From: Apilactobacillus kunkeei DSM 12361 = ATCC 700308
GTDB lineage: Bacteria > Bacillota > Bacilli > Lactobacillales > Lactobacillaceae
Direction: 5' to 3'
DNA length: 64,000 bases
Assembly: GCF_001281265.1 (NCBI RefSeq)
Contig: NZ_JXDB01000009.1
Location: forward strand, 124,001 to 188,000
The translations under genes and the position numbers were made by a program. This document shows, piece by piece, positions 1 to 7,896 of this stretch. The notes below the pieces were generated by a model, which had not been told where the DNA came from, searched no databases, and saw nothing but the letters and a program-made list of their open reading frames with translations. How positions within the stretch are numbered: position 1 is the first letter of the stretch; each line of letters starts with the position of its first letter.

Positions 1-1
1 C

Positions 2-1111
2 TTCGGTAAAGGTAAAGTTGAAGAACTAAAGATGACCGTATTGGATAAAGACGCTGACATGGTCATTGTTAACGATGAACTATCACCTAGCCAAATCAGA
101 AACTTAGAAAAACAAACTGAAACAAAAATCATCGACCGTACAGGTCTAATTTTAGAAATCTTTGCCAACCGTGCCAGAACTCACGAAGCCAAACTTCAAG
201 TTCAATTGGCCAAGTTGCAATACCAACTACCTCGTTTGCACACCAGTGCTAGTCAACGACTAGATCAACAAACTGGTAGCGGGGGTGGTGGGTTCACCAA
301 CCGTGGTTCCGGTGAATCTCAACTGGAATTAAACCGTCGTGTGATTGAAAAGGATATTTCTCACATTAAACAAGAACTAAAGGATATCCAAAAATCAGAC
401 TTAACCCAAAGAAAGCAACGTGATGGAAAAAACATCCCTACTGTTGCCTTAGTTGGATACACCAATGCCGGTAAGTCAACCATCATGAACCAACTGGTTA
501 ACCGCTACGGTGAAAACCAAGAAAAACAAGTCATGGTTAAAAACATGTTGTTTGCTACCTTGGATACCAGCGTTAGAAAACTAATTTTCGATGACAACAA
601 AACTATGTTGTTATCTGACACCGTTGGCTTCGTAAGTAAGTTACCTCACCAATTGGTGAAGGCCTTCCGTTCTACTTTGGCCGAAGCTGCTAATGCGGAT
701 CTATTGGTCCAAGTAGTCGACGAAGCCGATGAAAATAAGGAACTAATGATGAAGACCACCGAACAAACATTGAAGGAAATCGGGGTCGAAAATATCCCAA
801 TGATTACCGTCTTCAATAAGGCCGACATCCTAGACGAACCTCGTCCCCAACGTGCTGGTGATAACCTAATCATGGCAGCACTTGAAGAAGACTCCATTGA
901 TGAATTGATTCAAATCATTAGAGAAAATAGTTACAAGGATTACGTCACCGAAGAATTTTTAATTCCGTTTGATAAAGGTGACATCGTCAACTACCTAAAT
1001 ACTAAGGCCAACGTGCTTTCAACCGAATATGTTGCCGAAGGAACCAAGATTAAAGCAGAACTAACGGCAGTTGACAGTGAACGATTTAAACAATATCTTA
1101 TTAATAACTAA
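2..1111 (+). CDS. hflX: GTPase HflX, 5' end outside the window
   Basis: Ribosome-associated GTPase that splits or rescues stalled ribosomes under stress. The frame is open to the window edge and reads GKGKVEELK before the first internal ATG at 32, a typical HflX N-terminal stretch, so the gene begins upstream. Visible in order: HflX N-domain with coiled-coil, the glycine-rich linker ending in GSGESQLELNRR, then a G domain with P-loop GYTNAGKST, switch DTVGF, and NKAD specificity motif. The C-terminal domain is complete to the stop. The family assignment is firm; only the first residues are missing. No terminator is obvious before azlC, so read-through into azlCD is possible. Confidence 0.93.
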   Translation, partial: FGKGKVEELKMTVLDKDADMVIVNDELSPSQIRNLEKQTETKIIDRTGLILEIFANRARTHEAKLQVQLAKLQYQLPRLHTSASQRLDQQTGSGGGGFTNRGSGESQLELNRRVIEKDISHIKQELKDIQKSDLTQRKQRDGKNIPTVALVGYTNAGKSTIMNQLVNRYGENQEKQVMVKNMLFATLDTSVRKLIFDDNKTMLLSDTVGFVSKLPHQLVKAFRSTLAEAANADLLVQVVDEADENKELMMKTTEQTLKEIGVENIPMITVFNKADILDEPRPQRAGDNLIMAALEEDSIDELIQIIRENSYKDYVTEEFLIPFDKGDIVNYLNTKANVLSTEYVAEGTKIKAELTAVDSERFKQYLINN

Positions 1112-1187
1112 TTTTTTTCTAAGGATGTGATGAGATATCGACAATCAACTAACTGCAAGGTCAGCAATTAAAGAAAGTATCCCCACC

Positions 1188-1844
1188 ATGTTTGGATACA
1201 TTGGAATTGGATTAGCCTTTGGAATTATCGGGAAATCCCTTGGCTTTAGCCCCTGGCTAGTCGCCATCTTATCATTGACTGTTTATGCTGGATCAGCACA
1301 ATTTATTTTGGTATCAATGATGGCTTTGCATAATCCAATCTTTTCGATTGTGCTAGCAATTTTTCTGGTAAACTCCAGAATGATTCTAATGAGTATCACC
1401 ACCGCTCCATATTTCAAAAATGATTCGATGTTAAAGAATATTTTAATTGGTTCTTTTTTAACCGATGAGAGTTTTGCGTTGGGTATGAATAAAGTTAACT
1501 ACACAGATAATCAGTTAACGTTTACCTGGTTCAATACCGCTAACATCGTCTCTTATCTAACCTGGGCTGGTGCCTCGTTTGTCGGCGCAGTTGCCGGTAG
1601 TTTTATCCATAATCCATACGCAATTGGATTAGACTTTGCCCTTGTTGCAATGTTTATCGGATTATTATATCTACAAGTGATTGCCAAAAACGGTATGCCA
1701 TTGAAATTAAAGCTACTGATGATTTTAATCACCTTAATCATGGTATTTATTGGATTAATCTTTATTCCAAGAAACCTATTAATCCTACTAGTAACACTAA
1801 TTACTTGTCTGATTGGAGTGATTATCAAACATGTCTTCTTTTAA
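1188..1844 (+). CDS. azlC: AzlC-family branched-chain amino acid exporter subunit (start possibly frameshifted)
   Basis: Large subunit of the two-part AzlCD exporter, which in other bacteria moves branched-chain amino acids or analogues outward. About seven hydrophobic segments; the stretch around VYAGSAQFI is typical of AzlC. The longest ATG-started frame begins at 1188, within the first membrane segment, without a good ribosome site. Homologous-looking codons (DNQLTARSAIKESIPT) continue upstream in the same frame until a stop at 1131. A well-placed ATG at 1130 behind AAGGA lies in another frame, and removing one base near 1139 would join the two. So either the protein is about 20 residues short at the N-terminus or the sequence has a one-base insertion. 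It overlaps azlD by 14 bases. Confidence 0.85.
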   Translation: MFGYIGIGLAFGIIGKSLGFSPWLVAILSLTVYAGSAQFILVSMMALHNPIFSIVLAIFLVNSRMILMSITTAPYFKNDSMLKNILIGSFLTDESFALGMNKVNYTDNQLTFTWFNTANIVSYLTWAGASFVGAVAGSFIHNPYAIGLDFALVAMFIGLLYLQVIAKNGMPLKLKLLMILITLIMVFIGLIFIPRNLLILLVTLITCLIGVIIKHVFF

Positions 1845-2154
1845 TTTCACGCTATTAACCATCATTGGATGTACCTTAGTAACATGGCTTTCACGTGTAT
1901 TGCCATTCATCCTGTTAAAGAAATTTAAACTATCAAAAACTGTTGAAGAGTTTTTAAGTTTTGTCCCCATCGTGATCATGGCAACGTTATGGTTCTCACA
2001 ACTATTCGTCCAACACCTGGGCCACTTACCTTCAATCAACTGGGGAAACCTAATCGCATCAATTCCATCAGTTATTGCTGCCATCATCACCAAGAGTTTA
2101 TTAGTAGTCGTGATTGTTGGGATTATCTCATTAGCAATCATTCGATTAATATAA
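1831..2154 (+). CDS. azlD: AzlD-family exporter small subunit
   Basis: A 107-residue membrane protein with about four hydrophobic helices; it contains the AzlD-like TWLSRVLPFILL segment near residue 18. It is the small partner of AzlC and overlaps its 3' end by 14 bases, which indicates translational coupling and a two-subunit complex in the membrane. Substrate (branched-chain amino acids) is inferred from the family. The gene is followed directly by a strong terminator shared with the opposite-strand gene. Confidence 0.88.
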   Translation: MSSFNFTLLTIIGCTLVTWLSRVLPFILLKKFKLSKTVEEFLSFVPIVIMATLWFSQLFVQHLGHLPSINWGNLIASIPSVIAAIITKSLLVVVIVGIISLAIIRLI

Positions 2155-2166
2155 ATAATATAAATA

Positions 2167-2200
2167 AAAAGACCTAACATTACGTTAGGTCTTTTTTTTG
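2167..2200. terminator. Bidirectional intrinsic terminator between azlD and gmk-like gene
   Basis: An 8-bp GACCTAAC/GTTAGGTC stem (2171-2178 with 2184-2191), five-base loop, flanked by A and T tracts. It works for both converging genes; the last codons of the minus-strand gene lie inside the stem. Confidence 0.9.
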
Positions 2201-2751
2201 ATTGTTTTAATTAATTCATCAACTTGGTTTTGCGCTTTTTGCCAATCATTATTTTCAATTACTGTTGCGACATCTTTCAAATTATCTGGGATTTCGATAT
2301 CGCGTTTGTATTCATTGCTGCTAATTCTTTGATTAACACGTTCAATGTCATCACCGCGTTTAATCATTCGTTCACGTAAGATAACCGGGTCGTTGACTTG
2401 GACAAACCAAACGATTGCTTGATCCCCTAGTTTTTCCTTATATGTAGATGCACCCAATGTATCTAAAACAATAATTGCTAAATCATTTTTGGACCATGCT
2501 TCGTTAATGCCCTCCATTGAGGAGCCGTATTTGGCATTTGAATATTCAACGTGTTCCAATAAATGCAATTGATTAAATGATTCGTTATTTTCAAAATAAT
2601 AATCAATACCATTTTGTTCACCATATCGTGGTGCTCTTGTGGTATGTGTAATTACTTTAGCTGCGTGGTATTTGTCAATCACGTAGTCGCGAAGAGAAGT
2701 CTTACCACTTCCTGCCGGACCGGTAATCACTATTAATTTCTTTGCATCCAT
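2185..2751 (-). CDS. Guanylate kinase-like nucleotide kinase
   Basis: A 188-residue P-loop kinase of the guanylate kinase family (GMP + ATP to GDP + ADP). It has P-loop GPAGSGKTS at residues 11-19, the nucleobase-binding-like TTRAPRYGEQNGIDYYF stretch and a VEYSNAKYGSS segment. These are the GMP-recognition positions of the family, so GMP or a related nucleotide is a fair substrate. The gene sits three bases behind a Nudix hydrolase gene, not in the usual rpoZ/priA setting of housekeeping gmk, so it is more likely a second family member. The real substrate is not known. Confidence 0.8.
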   Translation of the reverse strand: MDAKKLIVITGPAGSGKTSLRDYVIDKYHAAKVITHTTRAPRYGEQNGIDYYFENNESFNQLHLLEHVEYSNAKYGSSMEGINEAWSKNDLAIIVLDTLGASTYKEKLGDQAIVWFVQVNDPVILRERMIKRGDDIERVNQRISSNEYKRDIEIPDNLKDVATVIENNDWQKAQNQVDELIKTIKKKT

Positions 2752-2754
2752 TGG

Positions 2755-3171
2755 CTATCCCAGCTTTTCTACGATGTATTCGTTAGTCTGTTTCAAAATG
2801 TCTTTTAGGTTATCGAAGGTAACAATCTTCATTGCTTCATCAAAAGGAGCCCAGACATAGTCGCTGATTTCTTCAGCTTGTAACGTTACTTTATCACTAT
2901 CGACTTGAGAAGTATAGAAAGTAACCACTTTATGGTGACCATTTTTCATGTCATAGTTTGCATCAATACTAAATTCGGTATCAATAGTGGCGTTAATGCC
3001 GGTTTCTTCCTTAATTTCTCTAATTGCTGCTTGTTCTAACGTTTCATCGCCTTCAACGTGGCCTTTAGGGAATCCCCAGAAGTCACTAGTAGCACTTTTC
3101 TCTAATAGGTAGACTGGCTTATTATCAACTACACGGTACACGATGGCACCTCCGTCAATCTCTGTTACCAT
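2755..3171 (-). CDS. Nudix hydrolase, Ap4A-hydrolase-like
   Basis: A 138-residue Nudix protein that hydrolyses a nucleoside diphosphate linked to another group. The full Nudix box is visible: G-x5-E-x7-REIKEETGI, beginning at GHVEGDETLEQ. The preceding FWGFPKG resembles asymmetric diadenosine tetraphosphate hydrolases, but the substrate cannot be read from sequence. Two ATGs are possible; the first (3177) directly abuts GGAGGG, so the second, at 3171 with about seven bases of spacing, is chosen. It is the first gene of an operon with the guanylate-kinase-like gene, which suggests a joint nucleotide-housekeeping role. Confidence 0.87.
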   Translation of the reverse strand: MVTEIDGGAIVYRVVDNKPVYLLEKSATSDFWGFPKGHVEGDETLEQAAIREIKEETGINATIDTEFSIDANYDMKNGHHKVVTFYTSQVDSDKVTLQAEEISDYVWAPFDEAMKIVTFDNLKDILKQTNEYIVEKLG

Positions 3172-3312
3172 AATCATCCCTCCACATTTGATTTGCTATC
3201 ATTATATCATTTTGCTAGATTATCATTAAGTATTTATCAGTAAAACTGAATAGATGTTTTACTTAATCTGATATAATGAAAACAAACCTATACATAAGTT
3301 AGGAGAATAATT

Positions 3313-5733
3313 ATGAAAAATCATCAATATGCAATTGCTGATTACAATTTAAAAGTTGCTAAGAATGAATTACGCGCTATTCATTTCTTAGACGAAGAAA
3401 CTGATAAAATTGACAACCCATCAGCATTATTAAAACACTTCTTGATGACTTACTTTTTAGATTCACAAAGTTTAGCCATTCGAGGACAAAAAATCTCACA
3501 AATCATGGCTAGTTTCGAAGATGACGCACTAACCTACCTAGACAAAAACGCCCCACTATCCAAGATTGCGTTTTACAACATTGCGTTACAACTTCTACAG
3601 TTCACAGTCGGTGAAGACTTTTTAATCGATAACTCCATCACTAAGATGCAAACTCTAAACCTACCAATCGCCGACGTTCATGATCCAATGAACCTATACG
3701 ATGTGATTTGTGCATGGTATCTTCTATTGAATACCCACACTAAATACGGTGTGACTTTAATCGATTACCTAGCCGGTGAAGGTTACTTCGCACAAAACTA
3801 CAATAAATTCGACAAACCGCTTATCTTCAATGGTAAGAGCATGCCGGTCTACGACACTAACAACTTAATTCGTGAAGTTGTTTACGTTGAATCTCCGATG
3901 GATACCGATAATGACGGCAATTTAGACCTATTAAAGACTGAAATCATTCGTCCAAAGGAAAGCAACAAGAATGCCGTTCCTGTCATCTTTACTGCTAGTC
4001 CTTACAATCAAGGCACCAACGATACCGACGGTGAAAAGTTAACCCACAACGTTAACCGAGGTCTTAATCACAAACAACCTAACACTGTGTCCCTATCAGA
4101 CATCAGCAAGAAGGAAAAAGACCCAGAACTACCTGCTGCACGTAACATTGAAGGTAAGACTAGAAAGGCTGAACAAACATTTAGCCGTGAACAATCATAC
4201 ACTCTAAACGATTACTTCTTGGCTCGCGGATACGCCGTTGTCTACTCCGCTGGAATCGGAACTTACGAATCAGATGGCTTTAGAACCACTGGTGACAAGT
4301 ATGAAACCATCTCAGCAACTGCCGTTATCGAATGGCTTGCCGGAAACCGTGTTGCCTTTACCAACCGTACCGACAACAACCAAATCGAAGCCTACTGGTC
4401 AAACGGAAACGTCGCAATGTCTGGTCGTTCATATCTAGGAACATTACAAATTGCCGCTGCTACAACTGGTGTTGCCGGATTAAAGGCCTGCCTAGTTGAA
4501 GCCGCAATTTCTAATTGGTATGACTACTACCGTGAAAACGGATTAGTTATGGCTCCTGGTGGTTTCCAAGGTGAAGATGCCGATGTGTTAGCTGCCGAAA
4601 CTTATAGTCGTAAGAAGTCAGCTGCCGAGGACATCAAGAACGAAAAGAAATGGGAAATCCAATTAACCAACATCACTAACGAACAAGATCGAGAATCTGG
4701 TGATTACAATGCCTTTTGGGACAAGCGTAACTATCTAAACGACGCTAAGAAGATTAAGGCCGACATGTTCTTTATTCACGGTTTAAACGACGAAAACGTC
4801 AAGCCAATTAATGTCGCTAACATCTGGCATGCCGTTGACCCATTAAATATCTCAAAGAAGATGATTTTACACCAAGGTCAACACATCTACATCAACGCAT
4901 TCCAATCACTTGATTTCACCGACATGGTCAACCTTTGGTTCACCAACAAGTTGATGGACGTTGAAAACGACGCCGACAATCTAATCCCTAATATCTTGGT
5001 TCAAGACAATGCTACCGACCAAAACTGGTATGAAATCGATGAATTCGACGAAGATGAAAGCCTAAAACGTTTCGAATTAGCTAAACCATCAGATGATTCT
5101 GAAGTTACTGACGACAAGGTTAGTTTCTCAGACTCACTAGACGAAAAGGACTTTGAAACATACTGCAATGACGTCAACAAGTGGGAAAACGACTTGGTAA
5201 TTGGTGGAAGCGATGCTCCTATCAACGACAACCGTGTCATCTTTACATTCGACAAACTTCTAAAGGATGTCACTATCAACGGTAAAGCTCACATCCACTT
5301 GACTGCATCATCATCTAAAGACTTCGGTATGTTGAGTGCCCAACTAATCGATTTGGGTGAAGACTTCAGATTAAACGCTCAACCAGAATCTGTTGACCAC
5401 GCTAAGATTCAATTAGGCTACCTATGGCGTGAAGATAGCCTTCGCGAATTCAAGATGAGTAGTAAGAAGACTCCATTCAAGAAGATTGCTGAAGGTCACA
5501 TCAACATGCAAAACAGAAACAACGATTACCAAGTAAGTGATCTAAAAGCTGAAGAATTCTACGAAGTTAACTTTGATTTACAACCAAACGTTTACAAGGT
5601 TAAGACTGGACACCAACTGGCTGTTGTCATCTATGCAACCGACTTCGACAAGTCTATTCGTGGTAACCAAGATGTTAAGTACACTCTTGATTTATCAGAC
5701 TCAGCTGTTGAACTACCCTTCAACAAGGACTAA
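3313..5733 (+). CDS. pepX: Xaa-Pro dipeptidyl aminopeptidase PepX
   Basis: Cytoplasmic serine peptidase of family S15 that removes Xaa-Pro dipeptides from peptide N-termini, a key step in using proline-rich peptides. Length 806 residues, near the usual 760-800. The N-terminal helical domain is followed by the alpha/beta-hydrolase core with nucleophile motif GRSYLG (Ser373), the likely acid in GLNDEN (Asp493) and the likely histidine in GQHIYI (His524), then the C-terminal jelly-roll domain. ATG lies behind TAGGAG; a TATAAT box is at 3272-3277. A proline iminopeptidase follows 36 bases downstream, so two proline-specific enzymes appear co-expressed. Confidence 0.96.
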   Translation: MKNHQYAIADYNLKVAKNELRAIHFLDEETDKIDNPSALLKHFLMTYFLDSQSLAIRGQKISQIMASFEDDALTYLDKNAPLSKIAFYNIALQLLQFTVGEDFLIDNSITKMQTLNLPIADVHDPMNLYDVICAWYLLLNTHTKYGVTLIDYLAGEGYFAQNYNKFDKPLIFNGKSMPVYDTNNLIREVVYVESPMDTDNDGNLDLLKTEIIRPKESNKNAVPVIFTASPYNQGTNDTDGEKLTHNVNRGLNHKQPNTVSLSDISKKEKDPELPAARNIEGKTRKAEQTFSREQSYTLNDYFLARGYAVVYSAGIGTYESDGFRTTGDKYETISATAVIEWLAGNRVAFTNRTDNNQIEAYWSNGNVAMSGRSYLGTLQIAAATTGVAGLKACLVEAAISNWYDYYRENGLVMAPGGFQGEDADVLAAETYSRKKSAAEDIKNEKKWEIQLTNITNEQDRESGDYNAFWDKRNYLNDAKKIKADMFFIHGLNDENVKPINVANIWHAVDPLNISKKMILHQGQHIYINAFQSLDFTDMVNLWFTNKLMDVENDADNLIPNILVQDNATDQNWYEIDEFDEDESLKRFELAKPSDDSEVTDDKVSFSDSLDEKDFETYCNDVNKWENDLVIGGSDAPINDNRVIFTFDKLLKDVTINGKAHIHLTASSSKDFGMLSAQLIDLGEDFRLNAQPESVDHAKIQLGYLWREDSLREFKMSSKKTPFKKIAEGHINMQNRNNDYQVSDLKAEEFYEVNFDLQPNVYKVKTGHQLAVVIYATDFDKSIRGNQDVKYTLDLSDSAVELPFNKD

Positions 5734-5769
5734 GATTAATAGTAATTTAAATTGAAACGAGGGATTGTC

Positions 5770-6681
5770 ATGAAACAACAAACAAAAATTATCACTTTAG
5801 ATAATGGCTATCATTTATGGACACATACTTCTGGTGAAGGTAAGATTAACTTACTTGCTTTACACGGTGGCCCTGGTGGAACCCACGAATACTGGGAAGA
5901 TTCAGCTGACCAATTAAAGAAACAAGGCCTAGATGTTGCTGTTACCTACTACGATCAATTAGGTTCATGGTATTCCGATACCCCTGATTTTTCAGATTCT
6001 AAGATTGCTGACAAGATTTTAACTTACGACTACTACGTTGACGAAGTTGAAGAAGTTAGACAAAAATTAGGTCTAGATGACTTCTACTTAATCGGTCAAT
6101 CTTGGGGTGGTGTGTTAGTTCAACTATACGCACAAAAATATGGAGATCACCTAAAGGGTGCCATCATCTCATCAATGGTCGATGACATCGACGATTACAC
6201 TAAGCACTTAGATGAAATTCGTGAAAAGGAGTTTGCTCCAGATGAATTAGCATTCATGAAGAAGTGTGAAGCTGAAAACGACTACGACAACGAACGTTAC
6301 CAAAACGATGTTGACCAACTAAACAAGGGTTACATCGACCGTAAACAACCATCTAAGTTGGAACACTTAATCGGCGTATCCAATACTGATATTTACAACA
6401 AGTTCCAAGGTGACAACGAATTCGTTATTACTGGTAAATTAGGTGAATGGCATAACACTGATCATTTATCAGAAAACCATGTGCCTACCCTAGTTACCTT
6501 CGGTGAACATGAATCAATGCCTGTTGAAACTGGTAAACGTATGGCTAAGATGATTCCAAACGCTAAGTTTGTATCAACTCCTAATGCTGGTCATCATCAT
6601 ATGATTGATAACGCCCCCGTTTACTACGATCATTTAGCTACTTTTATTCGTGAAGTGGAAAACGATACATTTAATAAGTAA
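5770..6681 (+). CDS. pip: Proline iminopeptidase (peptidase S33)
   Basis: Alpha/beta hydrolase that releases N-terminal proline, completing peptide breakdown started by PepX. Length 303 residues, as usual for PepI/Pip. It shows the oxyanion motif HGGPGG at 32-37 and nucleophile GQSWGG (Ser111); a histidine-rich AGHHH near the C-terminus supplies the catalytic histidine. The position where related enzymes carry the acid (a GExD-like motif) reads GEHES, so the acid may be glutamate or a different residue; this is uncertain by eye. ATG 5770 is preferred to an in-frame TTG at 5752 because CGAGGG lies six bases before it. Confidence 0.92.
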   Translation: MKQQTKIITLDNGYHLWTHTSGEGKINLLALHGGPGGTHEYWEDSADQLKKQGLDVAVTYYDQLGSWYSDTPDFSDSKIADKILTYDYYVDEVEEVRQKLGLDDFYLIGQSWGGVLVQLYAQKYGDHLKGAIISSMVDDIDDYTKHLDEIREKEFAPDELAFMKKCEAENDYDNERYQNDVDQLNKGYIDRKQPSKLEHLIGVSNTDIYNKFQGDNEFVITGKLGEWHNTDHLSENHVPTLVTFGEHESMPVETGKRMAKMIPNAKFVSTPNAGHHHMIDNAPVYYDHLATFIREVENDTFNK

Positions 6682-6712
6682 GAACTCTCTGAAACTTTGA
6701 AGTTCTGAAAGA

Positions 6713-6738
6713 AAAAAAGACCTACTAGGTCTTTTTTT
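6713..6738 (+). terminator. Intrinsic terminator after pip
   Basis: GACCT/AGGTC stem (6719-6723 with 6727-6731) extended by flanking A and T tracts, ending in a T run. Confidence 0.85.
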
Positions 6739-6799
6739 ATATTATTTTTAATGTTTTCGTGGTATAACTATCTTTACTGAATTAAAGGAGTTCATCAAA

Positions 6800-7609
6800 A
6801 TGCAAAACGTCTATAATATTGTGTTGAATCGAACCAACAGTAACAGCGTTGAACGATTCATCAACCTATTCAGAGAAGGCGCAATTATCCTTGTTGTCCT
6901 TGAAATCTTTGGATACCGAGTACCGTCTTTTCTAACTAATTCAATGAATAACTTCCTATTAAGTATTTTCTACTTAATTACGAGTTACAAAATTCCATTA
7001 ATCTGTTTCATTCTATTGTGCGGATTATTCTTAGTATCAGAAGCTTCGATGCACCATCGCTATCTAGATAACCTGCATCACAACTTCTGGCGCCAACTAA
7101 TCAAGCTATACAAATATGTCTGGATTATCGTCTTTACTGTTTGTTTGCTTGCTACTAATCTAGAAAGTCTAATTGACTTTAAATTTATCGTTGAAGCCAG
7201 ATCATATGCGGCTGGATCAGACTTCTGGCAAACACTGTTTAGAAACTGTTTTGCCCTATTCATGTTCTTCTTGAATATTTACTGGTTCTTAGTTTACTTC
7301 TGTAACAGCGATAATGCTCTTGCGGAAAAGCATCCCCGTCAAAATCAATTGAATTCTAAGGGGTACATTAAGCTATCAAAACGTGAATTGGAATTCTCCA
7401 ACCAACACGTTTACCTCCAAATATATGTAAGAAACAATGAATCACAGGCACTAGATGATATTAAGGAATACTTCTTGGTTAAACAGGTCAACTATCGAAA
7501 CGACCGACAACACAAAGAAGATATCACCATCATCAGTCAGTTTGCCTCATACAGTGATGCTAAAAACTTTATGAATGACTACGCTGACGAACCAAGTAAC
7601 TTTATGTAA
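6800..7609 (+). CDS. Membrane protein of unknown function
   Basis: I do not recognise this 269-residue protein. It has about four hydrophobic segments (roughly residues 28-46, 50-80, 102-122 and 145-170), the last two separated by a polar stretch. A soluble C-terminal region of about 95 residues with mixed charge and a beta-alpha character follows (KRELEFSNQHVYLQIYVRN onward). ATG follows AAAGGAG. It stands alone between two strong terminators, so it is a monocistronic unit. A role in the envelope is all that can be inferred. Confidence 0.7.
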   Translation: MQNVYNIVLNRTNSNSVERFINLFREGAIILVVLEIFGYRVPSFLTNSMNNFLLSIFYLITSYKIPLICFILLCGLFLVSEASMHHRYLDNLHHNFWRQLIKLYKYVWIIVFTVCLLATNLESLIDFKFIVEARSYAAGSDFWQTLFRNCFALFMFFLNIYWFLVYFCNSDNALAEKHPRQNQLNSKGYIKLSKRELEFSNQHVYLQIYVRNNESQALDDIKEYFLVKQVNYRNDRQHKEDITIISQFASYSDAKNFMNDYADEPSNFM

Positions 7610-7647
7610 AAAAAGGACCTACCATATTCTGGTAGGTCCTTTTTTTG
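7610..7647. terminator. Bidirectional terminator
   Basis: Perfect 11-bp stem AGGACCTACCA/TGGTAGGTCCT (7614-7624 with 7630-7640), five-base loop, with A and T tracts on both sides. It serves the plus-strand membrane protein gene and the small minus-strand gene. Confidence 0.93.
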
Positions 7648-7649
7648 GT

Positions 7650-7856
7650 TTAAAACAAACTAATTAAAATAAATAAAGAAAAACAGGCAGCTGTTATGAC
7701 ACTGTATCTCGTATCGATCAATTGGCCATCGTCAATGTATAAATTGCGACCGCCGAAGAATAATACTAAGGCGATGAAAATAATTTTGACGGTTAACCAT
7801 TCAATACATATAAGCGCCCAAATCAACATCATAATATCTGCGATGATTAGCCACAC
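7650..7856 (-). CDS. Small two- or three-helix membrane protein
   Basis: A 68-residue, very hydrophobic protein of unknown function, immediately downstream of the ABC-F gene. Hydrophobic helices lie at about 2-20, 24-36 and 48-67, with a short polar loop between the last two. The only standard in-frame start is GTG at 7856, but the strong AAGGAGG (7883-7889) lies too far upstream for it. The same frame remains open upstream, and a non-standard ATC at 7874 has ideal spacing. The true N-terminus is therefore uncertain and may carry six more residues. Confidence 0.55.
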   Translation of the reverse strand: MWLIIADIMMLIWALICIEWLTVKIIFIALVLFFGGRNLYIDDGQLIDTRYSVITAACFSLFILISLF

Positions 7857-7896
7857 TTTTCGACTATTATAGATGTTGTCCGCCTCCTTATTGTAA

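Noticed and set aside
1130-1188. azlC as a pseudogene
   Set aside because: The remaining 218 residues keep all membrane helices and an internal ATG, and azlD overlaps normally, so loss of function is not shown.
2185-2751. Calling this gene the housekeeping gmk
   Set aside because: Context (Nudix partner, own terminator, no rpoZ) does not match, so no symbol was given.
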